Shown: piece by piece, positions 13,532 to 23,127 of the stretch | Position numbering within the stretch: position 1 is the stretch's first letter | Layout of the letters: each line of letters starts with the position of its first letter | Origin: Allodiplogaster sudhausi | Taxonomy: Eukaryota > Nematoda > Chromadorea > Rhabditida > Diplogasteridae | Assembly: GCA_945643635.1 (NCBI GenBank) | Contig: CALZFC010000029.1 | Span: 2,715,001 to 2,779,000 of the forward strand | Direction: 5' to 3' | DNA length: 64,000 nucleotides | Notes under the pieces: generated by a model | What the model was told of the DNA's origin: nothing | What the model saw: the letters and a program-made list of their open reading frames with translations, nothing else | The model's database searches: none | Made by a program: the position numbers and the translations under genes

Positions 13532-14599
13532 GCACAATTTACACGAGAGTACATCATCGACAACGTAGACGACACAGCTGACGACGGCAGCGAGAGGCGC
13601 AAGCAAGCATCGAAACACCCGCATGCATCCTCGCGTCCTCTGCCGCGACTGCGCCGCTTCGATCGCCGCACGACGCGCAGCCTCTTGACGAGCGCTAAGA
13701 TTTTGAAAAAATTCATATTTGAATTCCCGCCCTTTTGCCTGAATAACTGGCTCTACAGCGTATGTAATTTACATAATATTGTCATCAAATAGTCAGCAAA
13801 AAATTTCAAGACGAAAAAAGATTTAAATTTATAACGCGCCATTCTGATTTATTTTTTTAAATAAAAGAGTCATCTAATCTTTCTAATAAACATTTCTTCT
13901 TCTTGATCACTCTACAAAGAACAGAAAATTCGAACAGGAATTGGCGGGAAATGCAAAAAAAAAAGATTTGCCCAACTCTGCCTGCTCGCGTCGCTTCGTG
14001 CGACTAGCGCGCTGCTCGCGCGCACGCTGCCGCAGACGGTAGCCGGAGATCTCTTCTTGCTGTGTAAGAATACATGGGGTATTAAAGGCGCCAAAACTTT
14101 GAATTGCCGCCTTTTTGCCTGAGTACGAGAGAATATGTATGTGTGTGAACGCGATCACAGTGGCAAGGAAAATGACGCTTCGTTGCTCATATAAGCAAGT
14201 GTGAAGGTTGTTTGATCTCCCGAAGCTTAGAAGCTAAGATACCAATTGGAAGCAAGCTTGGATTCAAGAGGGGAATCAAAGCCCTCCAATGGTATGAACA
14301 AGGACCCTTCTTCTCCGAAATAAAAATTGTTGATAAATTCTTCTTTAGTTTATTGTTTTAATGAGAAAACAACGAGGGATCGTGACATATTTGTGTTTTT
14401 TTTTATTACTGCCAAATGACGTCTTACAGTTGGAAATTAAGATTTGTTACTTAGTTTAAATAATTTTTATCGTAGAACTTATTTTGAAGATACAAACGCG
14501 ATAAACACATTTTTCTTTCCAGCAGAGCTTGCTTACCTGCGCGACGTAGCCCGGCAGCGTCGGCTCCTCCTCAATGGTGGTCGAGTCTGCTGCAGACAT
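13526..14599 (-). CDS. Small Cys-rich C-terminal family protein, copy B
   Basis: Three exons: 14537-14599 (MSAADSTTIEEE to PGYVAQ, donor GTAAGC, phase 0), 13977-14059 (QEEISGYRLRQRAREQRASR, donor GTTGGG, phase 2) and 13526-13694 (stop TGA), about 104 residues. The last exon reads ARQEAARRAAIEAAQSRQ, then a hydrophobic stretch with regular cysteines ending CVVYVVDDVLSCKLCW. Exon number and phases match copies C and D, which supports the non-ideal GTTGGG donor. The order is acidic N-terminus, basic middle, Ala-rich basic helix, C-terminal hydrophobic segment. No signal peptide is visible, so a C-terminal membrane insertion would fit (inference). A GA tract starts directly after the stop. I do not recognise the family. 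Confidence 0.72.
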
Positions 14600-15922
14600 G
14601 GGTGCTAAACGCCTAGTGTCTCCCGCTTCGATAACGCCAGCGAGTGTAGGCTGCTGCGTTCAATGAAAAAATTATAAAAGTAATTTGAAAAAAAGTAAGT
14701 ACTACCAAAGGACGAGTCTACGAAATGTGGCTAGTATAATTTGGGAGAAGAGTTGTGTGAGAGAACGCAAAACGCAGCTCATGTCAGTGAGAGAGTGCAC
14801 TTCACCCAACGATTCCACGCTTGTCCTCTATGCTCGCTCCTTCGTAACCTTCGAAAGGGCATTCGTGCCTCCCTTTTTTCTCCTTTCATTAAACATGACG
14901 ACCGCCTTTATTTTATTTTTATCTCATCGCCGCATGCAAATTAGGCACACAGAAGTTGGACGACTTAAGATGCTCTTCATTTCTCTAGTTTCCCTCACGC
15001 GCCGTCGCCATCACTCTATTTTGTATCTCTCACCAATTCTCTATCTCTCACTCTCTCTTATTATGTGTGTCTCTCTCTCTTCCCTCTCCCTCTCTGTCTC
15101 TGTCCTTCTCCTCTCTCTCCTTCTCTCTTCCTCTGTCACTCTTTCTCTCTCTTTCTTTCTCTCTTTCTGTCTCGTTCTTATCTATCCCACTCTCTCTCCC
15201 CCTACCTCCTCTCTCTCTCTCTCTCCTCTCTTACTCCTGCCATTGATTCCCTCTCACAACTCTGCTACCATGGCATGACCCGGCTCCATCACTCCCTAAT
15301 GCATCTTCGCATGGAAATTTATCTCACAATCGACATTTCCGGAGTTTATGAACATGGAAGGATTTCGCAGATCGATAAAATACATTGGAAACAGGGCTAG
15401 AACGAGATAGCTAGATGGATTAGGATAGCGAAAAGGTGCATAAAAAAATTGGGATTAACACAAAGAAGTATAATTTTATTCTGTATCTCTAATTTTTCTC
15501 GCTCTCTATCTCTCTCTCCTTCTCTTCCTTCACCTCTCGCTCTTGCCTATTATATCGTTTTCAAAGCTAAACAAATTACTACTTTAAAACAAAAAAAAGA
15601 GATACAATATGATATGCAAGAAGATCTAGTTAAATAATAAAAGAGTCCTATCATGCAATGAGACTTCAGAAGACTTCTTTTTATTTTATAATTTCAACGG
15701 CAACATGTAAAATTGTAAAATTGTGAAATAACAAACATCTTCAACATAAGATTTAAGAAGAAAAAAAAAGATTTTTCTTGATCATTGATATAAAATGTGT
15801 TCTATATTAATAAGTCGTTTATTGTTTCTAAATTAGAAGAATTCGAGAGAGCCCGTTCGGAGGCACATATTAATTAATTAATAGATTTATTAATTGAATT
15901 AAATCATCAATTTCAATAATTT
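14600..15922. other. Spacer between family copies B and C
   Basis: Contains unique sequence upstream of copy B (14600-15000), where its promoter or trans-splice site should lie, a CT-rich block at 15025-15235, and AT-rich sequence at 15540-15920. I see no exon of another gene. Confidence 0.5.
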
Positions 15923-16128
15923 CTAGCAGCACATGAAGATTGTGTCCAGCACGTAGACGAAGCAACCTTAAGATAAACACTCTGGATCATCATTATTGTT
16001 CACCTCTCGTTTTATTTTCTCAACAACTGCGAAGATAACGTAATATATTGTTTTTCTTTTTCTCTCTCTATCGCGTTCAATTCTTTTACCTCTGTCTGTC
16101 TGTCTCTATCTCTCTCTCTCTCTCTTTC

Positions 16129-16178
<50 letters not shown>

Positions 16179-16333
16179 CCTCTCTCTGTCTCTCTCTTCT
16201 CCACTGACTCGCAATATCATTCATGGCCCCGCCGATGCACGAGCCGCACTTGGCGCGTCGCTCCTCTGCCGCGTCAGCTGCCGCCTGTCGCGCGGCCGCA
16301 CGCTTGCGAGCTCTGAGCAATCAATAGGCATTT

Positions 16334-16365
<32 letters not shown>

Positions 16366-16429
16366 GGAGGGAGAGAGACAGGGGAGAGAGGAAGAGAAAG
16401 AAAAAGAGTTAAAGAAAGAGGGTCAGTGG

Positions 16430-16461
<32 letters not shown>

Positions 16462-17202
16462 AGAGAGATTGAGAGAAAGAGAGGGAGAGAGAGGGAGAGA
16501 GCGAGGGAGAGAGACAGAGTTTTGCCTTCAAATCTAAAAGTGTTGACAACTTCTCGGCTGTATACAGGATTAAAGTTTATCGATTGTAAGTAAAATAATT
16601 TATCATGTCATACATTTCCCAAAGTCAACATCGTTTAAAAAAGACGTGACGAAAAAAATTAATTAAAAAAAAATGCATAAATCGATAAAATTGGGAAAAT
16701 CAATAAATACAATAGCTTTAAAAAAAACAACACACAAAGTAACCTTTCCAAATGGCGCATTCCCTGAGGCATCACGCGATTCTTGTGCGGCCTAACGGTA
16801 AAGTCGGAGACGGGTTGCTGCAAAATTGTTCGATAATTAAGTTTTTTTTAGCTTTTTATTTTCCCTATTTTGTCTACTTGCCACTTCCACAAGTTAGTTA
16901 GCAAGATTAAAATGTGTAAATGAATAATAATAATAAAAAAAATTAAACGATGTTGACTTTGGGAAATTTATGACATGATAAATTATTTTTGTGATATTAA
17001 AAAAATTATTAATTAATTAAATAAATTAAATCTCTACCTGTTTGACATAGCCGGCGACCGTAACGGCGGCCGACTGAATGGTGAAGACGGGCGGGTCGGC
17101 CGGCTCGGGCACCACGGCGTGCCGCAGGGAGTCCCATCGCTTGACGGGAGCCGCGACGCTTCCACCGACAGCCACGACGCTCTTCGCCATGTTCTCCGCC
17201 AT
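15923..17202 (-). CDS. Small Cys-rich C-terminal family protein, copy C
   Basis: Longest and best-resolved family member, four exons: 17038-17202 (MAENMAKSVVAVGGSVAAPV to VAGYVKQ), 16744-16817 (QPVSDFTVRPHKNRVMPQGM), 16209-16312 (ARKRAAARQAAADAAEERRA, then KCGSCIGGAMNDIA) and 15923-15966 (CFVYVLDTIFMCC, stop TAG), about 128 residues. Every junction keeps phase. In this copy the C-terminal segment is split by an extra intron that begins with a GA tract, exactly where the tracts follow the stop codons in B and D. A second in-frame ATG at 17190 could be used. The protein is basic, with eight cysteines confined to the last third and a double-Cys end. A membrane-associated, possibly acylated tail is inferred from composition only. 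Family unrecognised. Confidence 0.75.
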
Positions 17203-17978
17203 TCAGCAGCAGGCGGAACGTTCTCAAAGAGGACGGGGGGAGGAGAGGCAAAAGGAGTTGGCAGTGTGCCAAGAGATTAAAGATTAAAGATCTGGCAGAG
17301 GGCCAAAAGATAAAGATGAAAAAGAAGGTAAGAATGCCAATTCAAAATTGAGCTTGCATCAGCACTTAGTGCCATTTAGCGTCCCCTCACGAAAACCCGT
17401 GGATTTGGGCAACCGTAAGCTCTGATTGTGCGTAGAAATTCTTTGAGGTAACAATGAACTAGCTTATAGCTTACAATTTGCACGATAAAATAAAAAGATC
17501 TTAATCTATGTATGTGTAACCCATTCAGGGAGGCTCCGAGAGAAATGCTTCCAGAGAGATGTTGGGAGGACAGAGAGAGAGAGAGAAAAAAAAGACGAAA
17601 ACTCGAATGAGGAAGCACTCAGAATCTGGCACAACATCTTCACTACTTCTCATTTTTTTTCCTTTTTTTCTCTCTGTCACCCTTAATATCTCGCCCTTTC
17701 ACTCTCTCCCTATTCCTCTCTCTCTCTCTCTCTCTCTCAATCTCACTCTCTCTCTCTCTCTCTCTCTCGTTCTCTCTTAAGCGGATGTCGTCTATCATCT
17801 CTGAAACCAGAGGCATTACTTTGTCTCCGTTCCTTCCATGATAGACATTTCCGGTCGAAGAGGAAATGCACGGAGAGAGATGATGTGTTCTTTGAGAAGT
17901 CTGTAGAGAAGAAGACGACTCACCGGCTAGAGATCACTTTGTAGAGTGCTTGAACACAGAATCCATCTGAATCCATCT

Positions 17979-18017
<39 letters not shown>

Positions 18018-18769
18018 GTCTCACACTATTAATCTCTCTCTCTCTCAACCTCTATCTTTCACAATCTTTTTTTTTGCCACTAACATTCATAAGTTCATAT
18101 TCACACTTGCCGCCACTTCCTCAATGCCCTAAGGAGATCAAGCAACAATTTCTCATCTGATTCCAGATAGTGATGTCATCTACGTATATATCTTGTTCCC
18201 TTTATAAATCCGAAATCTTTCTGTGACTCCTTTTTCTTCTTCTTCTCTTTACTTTAATGTCCAAAAATAGATTGCCATTAATTGCACAGAAAGACACAAC
18301 ATATGTGCAAAAGGTTATGAGAAACGAAAATCAAAAAAGAATGAAGAAATCAAATTCTACGATAAAGGCTGAACTAGCAAAGATAGAATGTACATGCTAT
18401 GTCTACTTCGGGGCTCGTCGTATTCAGAAAAAGACATTTTGTAGCACAGTTTCAAAGCAAAATAAAAATACAAAAAATTAATTTAAATAAAATATAAACT
18501 TGAAGCAGCATCATTTGGCTCGGCCGAGGCCAAGGCTGAGAATGTATTTCAAGTGGTATGTGATAACGCAAACTCTCTGAATCATTCTCTCTTTCTCTGG
18601 TTCCTTTGTTTTCTCTGATCTCTCACACTCGCTCTCTTTGTCTTTTCACACACACACTCTCTCTCTCCCTCTCTCTCTTTCTCTCTCTCTCACCCTCTTT
18701 CTCTCTCTTCTCTCTCTCTTTCACTCTCTCTCACCCGCTGTCTCTCTCTCTAATCTCTCTCGTCACCTT

Positions 18770-18802
<33 letters not shown>
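17203..18802. other. Spacer between family copies C and D
   Basis: Upstream region of copy C plus CT tracts (17700-17780 and 17975-18060) and AT-rich unique sequence (18070-18560). A short - strand frame at 17820-17976 beginning MDSDGFCVQALYK was examined and rejected because its only usable intron would be 23 nt long. Confidence 0.5.
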
Positions 18803-18809
<7 letters not shown>

Positions 18810-20623
18810 GTGCAACAACAGCAGATGGCATCGACAAATGCCACGAAGCATCTTCCGACCGTGTCCATGGCCGTGCGACACGCTCCACAGCAGCCGCCAT
18901 GCCTCCTCGCCGCGTCGAGTGCCGCCTGCCGTGCGGCAGCTTGGCGAGCACTGAGAAATCACAGAAAGATCAAGGACTACGGTAGCACTAAAAGCTAAGA
19001 GGTAACAAAATACGATTATGTTATCAATCAATTTATACGGTGTAACATGAAAAATTGTAACACACGTGGTAAAATTATTATGAAAAGTAAAAAGAAAAAA
19101 AAAGAAAAGAAATAATAATGTAATGTAAGACGAAGATATAGTTTGAATTATGTTGACATTATTTTTCCTAAAATTATTTATTCAATTGCTTTCAAGGATT
19201 TTCAGCTATTTCTTTTTTTTAAACTAATTTATTAAATATTCACACACTTGGTGTATAGATATGAGGAAAATTTGGGACACCACGGTTGACAATGAGAAGC
19301 GATGGAAAAAGAAGAAAAGAAATGTCCCCGAAAGTCCTTGTCACAGTCATCGAAAGTGGGGAGTAAATATTTCGCCATCTATGTTTTTTTTTCTTTTAAA
19401 TTTAATCTGTTTCTCCAAACAAAAGCTATTTGAAATTTAACTGACCAATGAAGTAGCTCTCTCCCTCTCACTTTCTCCTTCTCTCTCTCCCTCTCTCTTT
19501 CTCTCTCAAAATCACTCGCTATCTCGCTCTTGTGTCTCACAATCAGGCAAAAAGGCGCTCTAATTCAAAAGTGGAGTTTTGGCGCAGAGCCAGAGCAACA
19601 TACTCGATGCGTGCCTGCCCGCTAAAGGCGCCCGGCTCTGGCAAGACGCGCTTCGTTGAGCCCAAGACGGTGAGTGGCTGCTGCAAATCAGAGCACAATT
19701 ATATAATTTTACTTTTGCTTATTATTATATGTATTGACTTCCTTGTACTTATATTTACTTGTACTTACATATACTTGTACTTATTCTTATACTTATAACT
19801 ATACTCATAATTATATACTTGCAATTATACTTACTTGTACTTATACTTATGCTTTATTTGTGAGACGTCGATATGAAATTAGCGGAAAAAAACACCTCCA
19901 TAGCAAATCAATTTCGAACATTACCTTAAAGCTATTGTGATAATTTTTAACAGTTGCCTTAAAGGAGCACGAAAGTAAACACCGTAATCCATTTGAATTT
20001 ACCTGAATTAATAAACGGGCAATCAGGCAAAAAGGCGCGAATTCAAAACTGAATTTTTGGCTGCAATAAAATCAGAGATACAGTATGCATTCATTCAAAT
20101 CAGTCTTCTAACAATGGTATAAGCAAATGAATGAAACAAATTCGTTCGCGCGGACAAACTTGAGGAAGGCGTACGGAATCGAATTGCTTTCGCAATCTTC
20201 TTATCACCGCAATCTTTATCTTTATGGAGTTTGGAGTCTTTTAAGATAATGCTCACACCCAAGAATTGTGTACGAGCCATGGTGGAGAAACAGAGGAAAA
20301 TAGGAAAAAAATTTAAAGAAAAAACCCAGTAAAAGAATTCTTATACTCCTATGTATGTATGTAGTTCGCGAAGTGGTCGTGTAAAAGAGCTGCGGAAAAC
20401 GCGCCCTTGAATAATTTGCCTGACGCAAGAGAGCGTGCGATATGGAGAGACGCTGCTACAATGTACAGAAAAATTCAGGATTGCTTACGACTGAATTTCG
20501 TGCTCTTTTAAAGAGTAGCTAAATTCCCTTGAATAATAAGAGAACAAAATGACGAACATGCCAAACAATGCCACTTGTAGACACTGTCGTCGTGCTCTCT
20601 GTCTTGCCGGATACCGTACTCAT
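18803..20623 (-). CDS. Small Cys-rich C-terminal family protein, copy D
   Basis: Three exons: 20558-20623 (MSTVSGKTESTTTVSTSGIV-WH, donor GTTCGT), 19604-19680 (QPLTVLGSTKRVLPEPGAFS, donor GTATGT, phase 2) and 18803-18950 (ARQAAARQAALDAARR, then a cysteine-dense tail AMDTVGRCFVAFVDAICCCC, TR, stop TAG), about 96 residues. Exon 2 starts QP as in copy C, and exon 1 ends SGIVWH where C has AGYVKQ and B has PGYVAQ. The run of four cysteines at the end is the extreme form of the family tail. Exon 1 is the least certain part because of its weak donor. Copies of the short dispersed repeat lie just 3' of exon 2 and inside the first intron. The GA tract begins within the stop codon region. Function unknown. 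Confidence 0.68.
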
Positions 20624-22099
20624 TATTTCTGCTCGGGACCTAAAATAATTTGAAAAAATTAATTCAAGCTGATTTTTTAAACGTACCAATTTATCGTACT
20701 ATTAGAATTTATCGTACCACATCATAAGCTTTAGTTTACGGGTGCTACTTAAAAAAATCCGATTGGTGCATACATATTTGAAATAATAATAAGAATGAGG
20801 CAGAAGAAGAAGACGATGAAAAGAAAAGAAGCTCATTCTTTCGGCCTCTCGAAGTATCCAGGATCGATTGAGGCCCGATAATATAGAGATTGAGGCCCGA
20901 TGATGGAGCCATCTGACCCTTTCTGCCATAGAGCTCAATGGCTCTATACAGAATGGGTCATATGGCACCGTCCTCCACACTGGCTCCGTTGGCCCTAGCT
21001 TCCTTCTTTTATCTTCCTCTTCCTTCCCCCTCGATAATGTCTTCCTCATTCATAATCACCCTTCCGTTTGTGCCCGATGCTGTTAGACACATGCATGCTT
21101 ACGTAGGAAGGCAACGCCGTTTTTAGCCCACTTTTCGCACTTTAGCAACCACTGAAGATCTCGAAGGTTCTTCATTTTTTCTCTCCCAATCTTTTCTCAC
21201 TTTCTTTCACTGTCTCGCCCTTGTCTCTGTATATCCCTTCTACTTTCTCTCCCTCTCTCGGTCCCTCTCTCGCTGTCTAATTCTCCTTTTCTATGTCTCT
21301 CTCTTTCACACTCTTTTCATTTCTATCTCTCTCTCTTTATCTCTTCAATTTGAAAATTTGGAAGAATCTTCTAGCTCAGATTTGATGGCAGCAGATGAAA
21401 GACGACGTGCAAACTTCAATCGTGACGACAGCAAGTGGTCACAGTCAAAATCGCACTAAAAAAAGAAAGGAAAGAGAGAGAGAGAAAGGGAGGCAGAGAG
21501 GGAGAGGAGGAGAAAGATAGAGAGAGAGAGACAGAGAAGAGAGAGAGAGAAAAAAGGGCAAGAGAGAAAAAGAGCGAGAGAGAAAGAGAGCGGGAGAGAG
21601 AGATACATACATATCGTATCACACTGCCAGTTTCCTCAAACAGCACCTCTAAGAAGCCGTGTGTTTATTAGGAAAAGAAAATATCGTTTCCACGTGATAT
21701 CGTATACCAGGCGCCCGCCCCTGTTTCATCATTTACAAATTTTGTTTTATTCACTTTTTGACATTCATATGTATATTTTTTGTTAGATGACTGAAAATGA
21801 GAGTTTCTTGCAAAATTTAGACAATAAATTATCCCTCTCTCTCTCTCTCTCGCTCTCTCTCTCTCTCTAAATCCTTATTTCTCTCTCTCTCTCTCGCTCC
21901 CGCACTTTCGAGCGCTATGTTTCAGAACGTATTTATACTGTAATTCCGGACAGACATGGTTTATAACTCATACAAAGCGAGGCAAATAAATCCTATTACA
22001 TCAACAAAACTTTGGCGACCGCTATTTATGTACATACCAATGTAATATTTACACTCGTTCTTCAACTGTGAATGTTTAGGTAGCACTTTGTGCTATGCC

Positions 22100-22140
<41 letters not shown>

Positions 22141-22384
22141 GCCCTTTCTCTCGCTCAGAAAATTCATAAGAAAAAACATGATCACAAGTAACATGTGACT
22201 TGCTTATCGATATACAATGCTCAGAACTCAATTCATACTCTCTCTCTCACTCTCTCTCTCTCTCTTTTTCTCTCTCTTTCTCTTTCTCTCTCTCTCGCTC
22301 TTTCTCTCTCTCTCTCTCTCTCTGTCTCGCTCTTTCTCTCTCTCTCACTCTGTTTCTCTCTATCTTTCTCTCTCACTCACTCAC

Positions 22385-22431
<47 letters not shown>

Positions 22432-22434
22432 TAC
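20624..22434. other. Region between copy D and the last recognised MFS exon
   Basis: The 3' end of the MFS gene should be here. A possible terminal exon at 21961-22065 (acceptor TTCACAG, phase 0, open for 35 codons to TAA, including SFVDVIGFICLALYEL) fits by phase, but its sequence does not resemble transporter helices 11-12, so I did not include it. Other content: CT-rich sequence at 21180-21350, a GA block at 21470-21605 and CT tracts at 21835-21900 and 22103-22138. Confidence 0.45.
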
Positions 22435-23091
22435 CATCGACTGGACAACCGCTCGCGACAGTTGTGGAACGAGCTCGGACGTAATGAAGAGTGACACGGG
22501 ACCGAGACCCAGGCTAAAAAATTTTGTTTTATTAGAAGAAAACAAATAATCGTTAATTGATCCTTCCCGCGAATCTTTCAACGACCGCGAAAAATGTGCG
22601 ATTTGACAGCGTTTCTTTATAAGGGCTTCAGTAAATTTTAATGCTCTTGCAACGGAAACTCCACTTTTTGGCTCTATATCGTTTTTATTAATTTATGACA
22701 TCAGTTTGTTGATTGATTCGGTCCAAGTTGTTTCGAGAGAGGGCGGCTCATGCTAACTATAGTATAAGCAAATTTCGCATGTTTATAAGTTTATAAAGAG
22801 TGCGAACAAAAATCGCTCAAACCTCCTATTCGACCAAATCGAATTCAAACATGAAGAGAAATCCCATATATAAATAAGTTATTTTCCCGGATAGCTCCTT
22901 TTAGGATTCAAGCTTTCTCAAGGAATTGCTTGTTCTGCACATTAGAAGAAACGGTAGAAGCTATGATTGGTGGACGAGTGGGCGGACTTTTTCACTCTCT
23001 ATATTGGTCTCTCTCTCACTCTCTCTCACACTCTTTCTCTCTCTCTTTCTTTCTCTCTATCTCTCTCCTGCTATCTCTCTCTCGCTCTTTT

Positions 23092-23127
<36 letters not shown>

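Larger units (their letters stand above)
240..23125. repeat. Dense (CT)n/(GA)n microsatellite compartment
   Basis: Long imperfect dinucleotide tracts recur throughout. Examples: 250-412, 663-735, 884-1185, 1345-1510, 1671-1742, 1911-1985, 2672-2790, 4012-4110, 4378-4475, 4770-4985, 7370-7460, 7675-7800, 8030-8220, 9011-9110, 9585-9985, 11080-11160, 11325-11475, 11985-12065, 12588-12637, 13275-13528, 15025-15235, 16105-16200, 16331-16520, 17700-17780, 18640-18805, 21470-21605, 22230-22425 and 22985-23125. Both orientations occur. They create many spurious Ser/Leu- or Arg/Glu-rich open frames that are not genes. Confidence 0.95.

Noticed and set aside
17820..17976. Two-part - strand frame MDSDGFCVQALYK joined to LLKEHIISLRAF
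   Set aside because: It needs a 23-nt intron, shorter than I would accept for a nematode.
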